This document shows positions 7,115 through 15,718 of a stretch of DNA of 64,000 bases, one piece after another. The stretch's first letter is position 1. The number at the start of each line of letters is the position of its first letter. The DNA is from Solimonas sp041659605 (lineage in GTDB: Bacteria > Pseudomonadota > Gammaproteobacteria > Nevskiales > Nevskiaceae): contig JBAZXW010000024.1 in the NCBI GenBank assembly GCA_041659605.1, forward strand, positions 1-64,000, in the 5' to 3' direction. The notes below the pieces were generated by a model. It had not been told where the DNA came from and did not search any database. It saw nothing but the letters and a program-made list of their open reading frames with translations. The translations under genes were made by a program, and so were the position numbers.

Positions 7115-10100
7115 ATGGGTCGCATTCTGTCTTTACTCGTCGCGTCTTCCCTGTTTTTCGGCCTGAGTGCCTGCATCGGGAAAGGCGAGCGTGATCAGGG
7201 GGGCAACGCCCCGCCACAGTGTACCGATCAGCTTGATAACGACAGCGATGGACTGACGGACTTCCCCGCCGACCCTGGCTGCGCCAATGCGACGGATACC
7301 GACGAAACCGATCCGCCACCGGCGCCGGTGTGTTCGGATGGGCTCGACAATGACGGCGACGGGCAGGCCGATTTCCCGGCCGACCCCGGCTGCAGCGCCA
7401 CGAGCGATGGCGACGAAACCGATCCCCCCGCGCCGTCGGCGTGCTCGGATCAGGCCGATAACGACAGCGACGGACTGACGGACTTCCCCGCCGACCCCGG
7501 CTGCAGCTCGGCGAGCGACACCGACGAAGCCGATCCGGTCGCCCTGCCCGCCTGTGCCGACGGCGCCGACAACGACAGCGACGGCCTGACGGACTTCCCC
7601 GCCGATCCGGGCTGCGAGAGTGCGGCGGACACCGACGAAGCCAACCCGGTGCAGGCCGCGACGCGCACGCGCTACGCGATGGCCAGCACGACCAATGGCC
7701 AGTGCTGGGCACTCAAGGCCAACGGCACCGGCAATTATGTTGTTCGCAACAGCACGACTTATGCGGCGACCGCGACCGACATCGCCAACGCCGAGCCCTT
7801 CTATCTGAAGCCGACGGCGCTCGGGAAATATGCCTTCTACAACCGCAACCGCCAGCTGATGACGGCGACGGCACCGACGCTTGGCCACGTCGCCAGCGCG
7901 GAAGCGACCGACGCCGCCGAATGGACGGTCGTCGGTGTGGGCGACACGACCGCGTACCCGCCGACGCCGGCCATCGACCAGGAGCCGACCCCCGAGCAGG
8001 TCGCGGCGTACCACGATTTCGTCGATCCCGATCTTGCGTTCTCGGCGTTCACGATCGCGTCCGCGGTGGACGCGCACGTCGCCGTCGACAGCGGCACCGG
8101 CGCGCTGGCACTGGTGACGTCCGGCAGCAATCCCGCCAACGAGAGTTTCAGCTTCGAGCCGCTCACGGGCTGCTCCGAGTATCCGGAGGCGTCGAGCAAC
8201 TTTAGCGGCACGCCGTTCAAGGGCACGCAGTCCGACGGCACCGTGCTCGGCCACGCCGACGTGCACGTGCACATCAGCGCCACGACCTTTCTCGGCGGAG
8301 CGCATTGGGGTTCGCCCTATCACAAGTTCGGCGTCGAGCACGCGCTGGGCGATTGCAGCGTGCAGCATGGCCCCAGCGGCCAGCTCGATCTGCTGGGGGG
8401 TGTTTACACGCAAGACCCGGATGGCCATGCCACCGACGGTTGGCCCACCTTCACCGAGTGGCCGTCGCGCGGCAACCTCACGCACGAGGCGATCTACTGG
8501 AAATGGCTGGAGCGCGCCTGGGCCGGCGGCCTGCGCGTGGTGGTCAACGACCTCGTCGACAACGAGACGCTATGCGAGCTGCAGCGTAATGCCATCAACG
8601 AGCCTACCCGCGACTGCAACTCCATGAACACGGCGGGCCAGCAGGTCGGCACGATGTACGGCATGCAGGACTACATCGACGCGCAGTACGGCGGCCGCGG
8701 CAAGGGCTTCTTCCAGATCGTGCACGATGCCGACGAAGGGCGCTCGGTCATTGAAGACGGCCATATCGCGGTCGTGCTCGGCATCGAGATTTCCGAGGTG
8801 TTCAACTGCAAGCTCAACTACAACCCGCTGCGCACCCAGCATCCGTACGACGAAGACGGCTCCGGCGGCACCGAGAACTCCTATACGTGCACGATGGAGG
8901 AAGGCCAGCCCAATTCCATCCTGACGCAGATGCAGCGCATTCACGATTGGGGCGTGCGCCAGGTGATCTCGATCCACGAGTTCGACAACGCCTTTGGCGG
9001 AAACGGCATCTTCGACGGCCTGATCCTCAACCTCGGCAACCGCGAGGACACCGGTGGCATCCCGTCCGGCGACATCGCGACGTTGACTTCTCAAATCACC
9101 GGTGACTTCAACCCGGAGCTGTTCCAGGCCTTCGTCGAAAATCTGCCTGCGTCGGAAACGCCGACCGGCGAGTGGTGGACGACCTACGACTGCCCGGTCG
9201 AAGACAGCACGCCCGGCTTCAGCGGCTATCTGTGGGGCAGCTCCGGTGGCTCGGCGCAGAGCTACCTGTCGCCGCCGCTGTGTATGCCGCTGGGTCAGGA
9301 CGGTCGTTCCGGCGGTCCCACGCCCTGCTATCCGTCGGGCGTCGCGCAGTGCAACGCACGCTGGATGACGCCGATCGGCCAGTACGCCTACGGCAAGATG
9401 ATGGAGATGGGCTTCATCCTCGATTGGGATCACATGGAAATGGGCATGAAGACCCAGTTCCTGGAGCTCACCGAGGCGCAGGACCCGGTCTATCCGATCG
9501 TGTCCACGCACGGTACCTTCGGCGGCACGACCGTGGACCAGGCCACGCGCCTGCTGCGCGACGGCGGATATCTCTATCCGAGCAACGGTTCCAGTCGCGG
9601 CTTCCGCGATGACATGGACGAGACCGCGCAGATCTACGAGGCGGCGATGGCCGGCCGCGAACCCGCGCAGCGCCTGCTGTTCGGCTTCGGCTACGGCACG
9701 GACACCAACGGCCTGTCGGCGCAGAGCGGACCGCGCGGGGAGTTCGACGAGGATAAGGCGGTGGTCTACCCGTTCGTCCTCTTTGGCGGCGAGCCTTTCG
9801 ACAGCCTGTCGAACTTCGATGGCATCAGCCCGGTGAGCTTCGCGCAGCCGAGCAGCAACGACGCTGACGGGAACGTCAAGCGCACCTGGCACGAAGACAT
9901 CGACGGAAATGCCCACTACGGCCTGTTGAGCGATTACATCCAGGAAGTCCGCCTGGAAGGCAACGCGGACCACATCAAGCACCTCTACAACTCGGCCGAG
10001 GTGTACCTGCAGACGTGGCAGCGCACGCAGGCCGCGAGCGCTGCAATCCAGGCCCACGGCCTCAAGGCACCGCCAGCGACGATGCTGCGTGCCGCGCCGC

Positions 10101-10123
10101 CGGTCGGCGACTTCGCGCCCTGA
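7115..10123 (+). CDS. Large lipoprotein: four Asp-rich tandem repeats plus metallo-hydrolase-like domain
   Basis: ATG 7115 follows a GAGG ribosome site. The signal peptide ends in the lipobox LSAC (Cys20). Residues ~36-183 are four tandem 37-residue units of the form C-x-D-x-x-DNDxDG-x-x-DFPADPGC, with Cys pairs and DxDxDG loops that suggest disulfide-linked calcium-binding modules. After a ~200-residue linker comes a long domain with ADVHVHI near residue 383, IVHDADEGRS, VISIHEFDN and LDWDHMEMGMK. This spacing of His/Asp/Glu is reminiscent of TIM-barrel metal-dependent hydrolases (amidohydrolase or membrane dipeptidase type); this is an inference, not a firm family match. Likely outer-membrane anchored. 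A strong terminator follows the stop. Confidence 0.75.
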   Translation: MGRILSLLVASSLFFGLSACIGKGERDQGGNAPPQCTDQLDNDSDGLTDFPADPGCANATDTDETDPPPAPVCSDGLDNDGDGQADFPADPGCSATSDGDETDPPAPSACSDQADNDSDGLTDFPADPGCSSASDTDEADPVALPACADGADNDSDGLTDFPADPGCESAADTDEANPVQAATRTRYAMASTTNGQCWALKANGTGNYVVRNSTTYAATATDIANAEPFYLKPTALGKYAFYNRNRQLMTATAPTLGHVASAEATDAAEWTVVGVGDTTAYPPTPAIDQEPTPEQVAAYHDFVDPDLAFSAFTIASAVDAHVAVDSGTGALALVTSGSNPANESFSFEPLTGCSEYPEASSNFSGTPFKGTQSDGTVLGHADVHVHISATTFLGGAHWGSPYHKFGVEHALGDCSVQHGPSGQLDLLGGVYTQDPDGHATDGWPTFTEWPSRGNLTHEAIYWKWLERAWAGGLRVVVNDLVDNETLCELQRNAINEPTRDCNSMNTAGQQVGTMYGMQDYIDAQYGGRGKGFFQIVHDADEGRSVIEDGHIAVVLGIEISEVFNCKLNYNPLRTQHPYDEDGSGGTENSYTCTMEEGQPNSILTQMQRIHDWGVRQVISIHEFDNAFGGNGIFDGLILNLGNREDTGGIPSGDIATLTSQITGDFNPELFQAFVENLPASETPTGEWWTTYDCPVEDSTPGFSGYLWGSSGGSAQSYLSPPLCMPLGQDGRSGGPTPCYPSGVAQCNARWMTPIGQYAYGKMMEMGFILDWDHMEMGMKTQFLELTEAQDPVYPIVSTHGTFGGTTVDQATRLLRDGGYLYPSNGSSRGFRDDMDETAQIYEAAMAGREPAQRLLFGFGYGTDTNGLSAQSGPRGEFDEDKAVVYPFVLFGGEPFDSLSNFDGISPVSFAQPSSNDADGNVKRTWHEDIDGNAHYGLLSDYIQEVRLEGNADHIKHLYNSAEVYLQTWQRTQAASAAIQAHGLKAPPATMLRAAPPVGDFAP
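7220..7663 (+). repeat. Four tandem 111-bp coding repeats
   Basis: Four units of 37 codons each begin at 7220, 7331, 7442 and 7553. All contain DNDxDG...DFPADPGC; the first, third and fourth share the run DSDGLTDFPADPGC. The nucleotide sequence is also highly similar between units, which suggests recent duplication or gene conversion. Confidence 0.85.
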
Positions 10124-10144
10124 CGCAGGAGAGCTGATGGAACG

Positions 10145-10174
10145 TGCCCGGACTGTTCGCAGTCCGGGCATTTT
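10145..10174 (+). terminator. Rho-independent terminator
   Basis: TGCCCGGACT (10145-10154) pairs with AGTCCGGGCA (10161-10170) over ten bases with a 6-nt loop, followed by TTTT. It closes the 7115-10123 gene. Confidence 0.85.
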
Positions 10175-10221
10175 CATGCACCAGGCAAGTGCCCGGTTGG
10201 CCAGATAGATGGCGGCGTGGA

Positions 10222-10668
10222 TCAGTGTGCCGCCGCGCGAGCCTGCGTGCGGGGCTCCTTGCGTGAGATGCCGCTGATTGCGCGGCCGACGCGCGCGGAG
10301 TTTTCAAACCGCGCGAGATCGCCGATCGCCACGATACCGACGAGGCGCTTGTTCTTCTTGCTGATGACCGGCAAGCGCCGGATCTGGGTCTCCGCCATGA
10401 TCCGCGCAACGTCCTCGGTATCGTCGTCCTCGTAGCAGTAGTGAATGCCGGGGGTCATCACCTCGCGCAGCTTGCTTGTCGGACCTCTGCCCTCGCAGAG
10501 CCCGCGCACGACGATATCGCGGTCCGTGACCATGCCGATCAGCCTGTCGCTCTGCGCGATCGGAATGATGCCGACGTCGCACTCGGCCATCAGCTTCGCT
10601 GCGTCCTGGAGCGAATCGTCCGGGCTCAGAAGCTTGACGCCGTTGCTCATGCACTCGCTGACTTTCAT
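10222..10668 (-). CDS. Two-CBS-domain protein
   Basis: A 148-residue protein made of a CBS pair: the first repeat covers about residues 1-62 (VSECMSNGVKLL ... LIGMVTDRDIVVRG), the second about 68-128 (LREVMTPGIHYC ... LVGIVAIGDLARF). CBS pairs bind adenosyl ligands and act as sensor modules; no fused effector domain is present, so its partner is unknown. AAGGAG lies 6 nt before the ATG. It is followed on the same strand by nothing that looks co-transcribed; the EF-hand gene lies immediately upstream. Confidence 0.85.
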   Translation of the reverse strand: MKVSECMSNGVKLLSPDDSLQDAAKLMAECDVGIIPIAQSDRLIGMVTDRDIVVRGLCEGRGPTSKLREVMTPGIHYCYEDDDTEDVARIMAETQIRRLPVISKKNKRLVGIVAIGDLARFENSARVGRAISGISRKEPRTQARAAAH

Positions 10669-10694
10669 GACTGTCTCCTTCGTGATGCGGTTGT

Positions 10695-11060
10695 TCAGCG
10701 CTCGTCCGAGCGCAGCGCAAACTCGTTGCCATTCAACAGGCCGTCGTCGTTCGCATCCAGCTTCTCGAAGTTCTGACGCAACGCGACGTCGCTGCGGACC
10801 TCGTCCTCGCTCAAGCCACCGTTGGCGTCGACGTCCAGTTCGCCGAAGCGGCTTTCCATGTTCGTCTCTACGCCAACGGCTGCACGCGGCACTTCGGCGG
10901 GCAGCGCCTCATCGCCGGCGCCCGGCACGTCGTTCTCGATCGGCTGCGGCGGATCGATATCCGTCGTGGTCGGCGGAGTGACTTGTGCGTACAGGGCGAG
11001 GCTGGCCAGCGCCGCCAGCGTCGTCGCTCCGATCAAATTCCAATCCGGTCTTTTCCTCAT
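10695..11060 (-). CDS. Small secreted EF-hand protein
   Basis: The start MRKRPDWNL at 11060 has GGAG nine nt upstream and is preferred over ATG 11075. An N-terminal hydrophobic segment (LIGATTLAALASLALYA) acts as a signal peptide or anchor. After a Pro-rich linker two EF-hand loops follow: DVDANGGLSEDE and DANDDGLLNGNE, both with the DxDxxG pattern and final Glu. It probably binds calcium in the periplasm. About 120 residues; the biological role is unknown. It may be co-transcribed with the downstream CBS gene (26 bp between them). Confidence 0.7.
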   Translation of the reverse strand: MRKRPDWNLIGATTLAALASLALYAQVTPPTTTDIDPPQPIENDVPGAGDEALPAEVPRAAVGVETNMESRFGELDVDANGGLSEDEVRSDVALRQNFEKLDANDDGLLNGNEFALRSDER

Positions 11061-11372
11061 CTGCAGGGTCTCCATCCATTCATGCCGGCCTTCCGGCCAT
11101 GCCGGTTGCGTCGGCGGGTATGTCTGGCGCTTTTCGCCATCGCCCGATCTTCAGCACACGCCATGCCTGCGCCGTGCAAATGGACGAAGCGTGGTGCGCG
11201 TCCGTGCAAGCTGCATCCATTCGCGGCGCGCGGCATGCGGATTGCAGTGCAGCGGCCCTCGCAAGGGCCGCCGCGCGACCGCGGCACGCGGGCTGCTGGC
11301 GCGGAGTCGTACGTTTTGTGGAGCAAGCGATATGACCCCTACCCAAAGTCAGATCGTTGGAGAACCCGCCTG
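11061..11372. other. Intergenic region of 312 bp without a gene
   Basis: Lies between the divergent EF-hand and DUF4142 genes and should contain both promoters, but I see no convincing -35/-10 pair. It includes an 8-bp stem hairpin GCGGCCCT-CGCA-AGGGCCGC at 11252-11271 with no T tract. Confidence 0.5.
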
Positions 11373-12011
11373 ATGAAGACCGTAACGTGGTGCGCGCGGC
11401 CCGCCCTGCTGATCCTGCTGGTGCCCGCCTTTTGCGCCTGCCAGGACGCCGGCCGCAATCCGGCGACGAGCTTGACAGCGACGCAGGCCGCCGTCGAAAC
11501 GCAGCGCGCGGCAGAATGGCGGATGGCGCAAACCGTCGCCGATGGCGAACAAGCTGCGCCCGCGGCGGGCATTTCCTCTGCGGACGCCGCTTTCATGATC
11601 GAGGCGGCGCTGGAAAGCGCCTATGAGATCAGCGTGGCGCAGCTGGCGCTGAGCAAGGGCGATCACCCCACCGTGCGCGCGTATGCCGAGATGACCCTCC
11701 GCGACAACGCGCGCGTGGCTGTCGCCCTGGAAGCGCTGGCGGAAACCAAGCGGGCGCGCTTGTATCTGCATCCCGATCCGGTCCACGTGGAGCGCCTGGT
11801 TCACCTGCGCCAGCAGCGTGACGGCTATGCGTTCGACGTCGAATACGCCGGCCTGATCGGGCGCAGCCACGACAGCGCGATCAGGCTTTATGAACGGGCG
11901 CTTGAGCAGACGCACGATGCGGATATCCGCGATTTCGCGGACAGCGCATTGCAGTTGCTCCGCAGCCGCCAGGACGAAATCGAAATGGTCGGCGCCGACG
12001 GAGACGCCTAG
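11373..12011 (+). CDS. DUF4142-type lipoprotein
   Basis: ATG 11373 (MKTVTWCARPALL) gives a signal peptide with lipobox FCAC. GGAG lies about ten nt upstream. After a Thr/Ala-rich linker, the ~140-residue C-terminal part (AAFMIEAALESAYEISVAQL ... DSAIRLYERALEQTHDADIR) matches the helical-bundle pattern of DUF4142 proteins, ferritin-like envelope proteins of unknown function. 212 residues. Long in-frame sequence upstream of 11373 lacks a signal and is not taken as coding. Confidence 0.7.
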   Translation: MKTVTWCARPALLILLVPAFCACQDAGRNPATSLTATQAAVETQRAAEWRMAQTVADGEQAAPAAGISSADAAFMIEAALESAYEISVAQLALSKGDHPTVRAYAEMTLRDNARVAVALEALAETKRARLYLHPDPVHVERLVHLRQQRDGYAFDVEYAGLIGRSHDSAIRLYERALEQTHDADIRDFADSALQLLRSRQDEIEMVGADGDA

Positions 12012-12056
12012 GCGCCAGGTCGGCGGCCATGGACCAGGCGCCCAGTCGTCAGTTCT

Positions 12057-12527
12057 TCAGATGCCCTGCCACTCGAAGTAGACGCGCTGGGTCTGCTGCG
12101 GCTGGACGTGCACCGTCTGTGACTGCTGCTTGCCGTCCAGCGAGGCCGTGACCTCGTAGACGCCGCGTGGCAGATCGATGAGCATCAAAGGCGCCTTGGC
12201 ATGGGCATCGAGCAGCTGGGTGCCGTCCTTGGTCTCAATGCTGACATCGACATCCGTGGTGTAGGAGTGAGCGCCGTCCAGATACTCGGAGAAGCTGAGC
12301 ATCAAGGGATAGCCATCGCTCGCCGCGCGCATCGCCTGGGCCTCGTCGCTGCCGATGCCGCCTTCACGGTAGCTGACGTCACCGGTATCCCGCTCCGCCG
12401 GCAACGTGTCGTCGGCCATCGCCGTGCCGCCGCCGAGTGCCGCCACCGCCGCCAGCAAGGCCGCGCGCATTGCGGCTGGCCATGGGCAATGAATGGCGCA
12501 CTTTGACAACCGCTTCATGTCGTTCAT
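12057..12527 (-). CDS. Exported protein with carboxypeptidase-regulatory-like beta domain
   Basis: The start ATG 12527 sits 4 nt after GGAGGTGGAT. A signal peptide ends near GGGTAMA-DDTLPA. The mature ~120-residue part has a region (KAPLMLIDLPRGVYEVTASL) that reads like the Ig-like/CarboxypepD regulatory fold used by many periplasmic proteins. Function unknown. Its promoter region is shared with nothing obvious; ybhN lies upstream on the same strand. Confidence 0.7.
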   Translation of the reverse strand: MNDMKRLSKCAIHCPWPAAMRAALLAAVAALGGGTAMADDTLPAERDTGDVSYREGGIGSDEAQAMRAASDGYPLMLSFSEYLDGAHSYTTDVDVSIETKDGTQLLDAHAKAPLMLIDLPRGVYEVTASLDGKQQSQTVHVQPQQTQRVYFEWQGI

Positions 12528-12606
12528 ATCCACCTCCGTTTACAAGCACCGTTTACAGGCGCGAGTGACAGGCGCGAGTGGGTCTCACGCCGCCTCGAAC
12601 CTGCCC

Positions 12607-13608
12607 TCACAGCGGCAAGCGCCGTGCCTGCCGATGCCGCGCAGTCATCTCCAGCGCCACGTATCCCACCGCGGCGATCGTCAACGGCACGAGGTAGTAG
12701 ATCGCGCGGAACGCGATCAAAGCGGCGAGCACGGCGGCCTGCCGCTCGCCGATCGACATCAAGACGCTCGCTTCGAGCACGCCGAGATTTCCGGGGACGT
12801 GCGTCACCGCGCCGATCAGGCTCGCCAGCAGCAGCACGGCCAGCACCTGCGGAAACGGCAGCTCGGGCGGAAGCAGCTGCGCCAGCGTCGCGGCGATCAG
12901 CAACCAGCTGCCGCTCGAAAGCGCAAGCTGCAGCACTGCGGTTGCAGGGCGTGGCGGATCGAGCGACAGCGCGTGCAGCCGCGCCGCCCATGGGCGCGGA
13001 GCGCCGGCGGCGCACAGCCACAGATACGCGGCGACCAGCGCCAGCAGCGCCGCGCCGACAGCCTGCGCGGCTGCCGGCGCGAGCGGCCATTGCGGAAACT
13101 GCGGCGGCCACACGGTCAGCACGATACCGCCGAGCAGAGCGAATCCGGCCCAGTTGGCGACAATCGAAAACATGATGATGCGGAACACCTGGCGCGCGTG
13201 CAGCGCGAACCGCGTATACAGCCGCATGCGCAGGGCCCAGCCGCCGACCAGCGCCCCGAGATTTGTCGAAAACGTGTAAGCGATGAAGTTGATCGCGAAG
13301 GTGCGGGCCGCTGGCAGGTCGCTGCCGGCGTGACGCCGGCCGATGACGTCGTAGCTGGCCGCGGCCGCGTGTCCCAGTGCCGCGAGCATGCCAGCCGCAA
13401 GCAGCGTGATGGTCTGGTAAGCACCCAAGGCATGGCCCACCGCTGGCCAGTCAATAGCACTGAACGTCGATGCAAACAGCACGGCGACGATGCTGAAGAA
13501 CAGCACACCTGCGATGCGCCCCAGGCTGATCCAGTGCACGCGCCGCGACGCCTTCACCGAAGTCCGGCATCGCCCGGCCTGCGCAGGTCTTCCGTTTCCC
13601 ATCAGCAA
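12607..13608 (-). CDS. ybhN: YbhN-type membrane protein (lysylphosphatidylglycerol synthase TM family)
   Basis: About 330 residues with eight or so membrane helices (e.g. IAGVLFFSIVAVLFAS, VLAVLLLASLIGAVTHVPGN). The phrase VTHVPGNLGVLEA is typical of the UPF0104/LPG_synthase_TM flippase-like family to which E. coli YbhN belongs. ATG 13608 or 13602 may be the start. In E. coli ybhP-clsB-ybhN lie in one operon; here the YbhP/ClsB genes diverge from this one across about 100 bp, which supports the assignment and suggests a joint role in cardiolipin or phospholipid handling. Confidence 0.8.
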   Translation of the reverse strand: MLMGNGRPAQAGRCRTSVKASRRVHWISLGRIAGVLFFSIVAVLFASTFSAIDWPAVGHALGAYQTITLLAAGMLAALGHAAAASYDVIGRRHAGSDLPAARTFAINFIAYTFSTNLGALVGGWALRMRLYTRFALHARQVFRIIMFSIVANWAGFALLGGIVLTVWPPQFPQWPLAPAAAQAVGAALLALVAAYLWLCAAGAPRPWAARLHALSLDPPRPATAVLQLALSSGSWLLIAATLAQLLPPELPFPQVLAVLLLASLIGAVTHVPGNLGVLEASVLMSIGERQAAVLAALIAFRAIYYLVPLTIAAVGYVALEMTARHRQARRLPL

Positions 13609-13708
13609 GGTGGCAGCAAGCTGCGTACCCGGCGCATCACCGCGCTTCAGCGGTCATTCATTGCCCGGGCGAAACCCTGAGGCCTCTCGCACACCGACGC
13701 GGGCGCAT

Positions 13709-14512
13709 ATGAACTCAACACCCAAGCAAGATACGGCACCGGGCGGCTCCGCGGCCGGCCGCGCGCCGCTTGTGTTCAAGGTGCTGACGCTCAACATGCA
13801 CAAGGGTTTCAGCTTTCTCAATCGTCGCCTGGTTCTGCACGAACTGCGCGAGGCCGTCCGCGATGCCGGCGCCGAGATCGTGTTCCTGCAGGAAGTCGTC
13901 GGCGCGCACGAAGGGCATGCGGCCCGCCATGCGCTCTGGCCAAAGACCCCCCACTACGAGTTTCTCGCCGACCAGATCTGGCGGGACTTCGCGTACGGCC
14001 GCAATGCCGTCTATCCCAAGGGACATCATGGCAACGCCCTGCTGTCCAAGTTTCCGATCGTCAGCCATCGCAACCACGACATCTCGGGCGACGATCGCGA
14101 CGAGCGCCGCGGCCTGCTGCATTGCGTGGTCGACCTGCCCGGACCGGCGCCCCGGCTGCACACGATCTGCGTCCATCTCGGCTTGTTCGCATCCCAGCGC
14201 CGGCGCCAACTCGGCCTGCTGTGTGGTCTCGTCGAAAGCGGCGTGCCGGATGACGCGCCGCTGGTCATTGCCGGCGATTTCAACGACTGGCGGATGGAAG
14301 TGCACCGCACGATGCGTTGCGAGGGCTTGAAGGAAGTCTTCGTCGCGACCTGCGGCGCGGCGGCGCGCAGTTTCCCGGCGCGCTGGCCGCTGCTCAGGCT
14401 CGATCGCATCTACATCCGCAATCTGGGCATTTGCGACCACGCCGTCCTGGCGCTGCGCCCCTGGTCCCATCTGTCCGACCACGCCGGACTGCTCGCGGAG
14501 ATCGCCGCATGA
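13709..14512 (+). CDS. ybhP: YbhP-type endonuclease/exonuclease/phosphatase family protein
   Basis: 267 residues from ATG 13709. The fold motifs are in order: LTLNMHKG (Asn), FLQEVVG (Glu), HLGLFASQRRRQ, GDFNDW (Asp/Asn) and a C-terminal SDHAGL (Asp-His). These are the metal and catalytic residues of the EEP superfamily, and HKG/RRRQL are YbhP-like. No signal peptide. Its stop overlaps the clsB start (ATGA), so the two are translationally coupled. The substrate is unproven; phospholipid or phosphodiester is a guess from the clsB linkage. Confidence 0.85.
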   Translation: MNSTPKQDTAPGGSAAGRAPLVFKVLTLNMHKGFSFLNRRLVLHELREAVRDAGAEIVFLQEVVGAHEGHAARHALWPKTPHYEFLADQIWRDFAYGRNAVYPKGHHGNALLSKFPIVSHRNHDISGDDRDERRGLLHCVVDLPGPAPRLHTICVHLGLFASQRRRQLGLLCGLVESGVPDDAPLVIAGDFNDWRMEVHRTMRCEGLKEVFVATCGAAARSFPARWPLLRLDRIYIRNLGICDHAVLALRPWSHLSDHAGLLAEIAA

Positions 14513-15714
14513 ACGCACTCGCCTGGACTTTCGGAAACCGCGTGCGCCTGCTGGAAAACGGCGAACAGTATTTTCCCGCGGTCTGCGCGGCGATCCGCTC
14601 CGCCCGCCGCGAGGTGTTGCTGGAGACTTTCATCCTGTTCGAGGACAAGGTCGGCCGCGAGCTGCAGGCCGCGCTCATCGCCGCCGCCTCCCGCGGAGCC
14701 GCCGTCGACGTCACCGTGGACGGATACGGCTCTTCGGATCTGTCGGACGGCTTCCGCGAAGAACTGGCCCGGGCCGGCGTGCGCCTGCATGTGTTCGATC
14801 CGAGGCCGCGCCTGTTCGGCCTGCGCACCAATGCGCTACGCCGTCTGCACCGCAAGCTGGTCGTGATCGATCGCCGTCACGCGTTCGTGGGCGGCATCAA
14901 CTATGCGGAGGACCAGCTGGCCGAGTCCGGGCCGCTGGCCAAGCAGGATTACGCGGTCGAGGTGGAGGGCCCCGTCACCGAGCACATCCGCGCGCTGATG
15001 ATGTCGGCGCTGGCGGGACAGTGGCGTGCGCCTTTCGCTTCGCCCACGCTCCCGGCCGTGGTCGCGCCCGGCGCGAGGATCGTCCTCGCGGCGCGCGACA
15101 ACCATCGCCACCGCGACAGCATCGAGAAACACTACTGCGCGGCAATTCGGACTGCGCGTCGCGACGTATTGATCGCGAACGCGTATTTCTTTCCGGGCTA
15201 TCACCTGCTTCGCGAACTCCGCATGGCAGTCCGGCGCGGCGTTCGCGTCCGCCTGATTCTCCAGGGCATGCCCGACCGGCCACTGATGCGACGGGCGGCG
15301 CGCGCGCTTTACAACTTTCTGCTGCGCGGCGGCGTCCACATCTACGAGTATCGCTTGCGCCCGTTTCACGGCAAGGTCGCCGTCGTCGACGGCGACTGGG
15401 CGACCGTCGGTTCCAGCAACCTCGATCCGCTCAGCCTGTCGCTGAACCTCGAAGCCAACCTGGTGATCCAGGACCGGACCTTCAACGGCATCCTCAGGGA
15501 TCGCCTCGAACACTTGCTGCATGAGCATTGCGAGACGGTCGACCCCGGGAGCGTACCGCGTCACGGCACGGGACGCCGCCTGCTGACCTCGTTGGTATTT
15601 CACGTCGCGCGGCGCTTTCCGGTGTGGATCGGATGGCTGCCGCTGCGCGCACAGCGGGCGGTGCGCGTGCAAGCCGACGCCGCCGTGCAGGAAAAGTCCC
15701 GACGAGCCGCGTGA
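14509..15714 (+). CDS. clsB: Cardiolipin synthase B
   Basis: A 401-residue phospholipase D superfamily protein with two HKD motifs: HRKLVVID near residue 118 and HGKVAVVDGDWATVGSSN near residue 288. ClsB condenses phosphatidyl groups to form cardiolipin at the inner membrane. Length and the absence of N-terminal membrane helices fit ClsB rather than ClsA. It starts within the ybhP stop codon (ATGA). Confidence 0.9.
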   Translation: MNALAWTFGNRVRLLENGEQYFPAVCAAIRSARREVLLETFILFEDKVGRELQAALIAAASRGAAVDVTVDGYGSSDLSDGFREELARAGVRLHVFDPRPRLFGLRTNALRRLHRKLVVIDRRHAFVGGINYAEDQLAESGPLAKQDYAVEVEGPVTEHIRALMMSALAGQWRAPFASPTLPAVVAPGARIVLAARDNHRHRDSIEKHYCAAIRTARRDVLIANAYFFPGYHLLRELRMAVRRGVRVRLILQGMPDRPLMRRAARALYNFLLRGGVHIYEYRLRPFHGKVAVVDGDWATVGSSNLDPLSLSLNLEANLVIQDRTFNGILRDRLEHLLHEHCETVDPGSVPRHGTGRRLLTSLVFHVARRFPVWIGWLPLRAQRAVRVQADAAVQEKSRRAA

Positions 15715-15718
15715 GCGC

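Noticed and set aside
7220..7663. Regular 111-bp direct repeats, considered as a CRISPR-like or satellite array
   Set aside because: The units are contiguous, without spacers, are in frame and encode a Cys/Asp-rich protein repeat in a gene with a lipoprotein signal.
12493..13680. Plus-strand open frame across ybhN
   Set aside because: It is the shadow of the ybhN coding strand; the translation has no hydrophobic pattern, whereas the minus strand gives a typical YbhN membrane protein.
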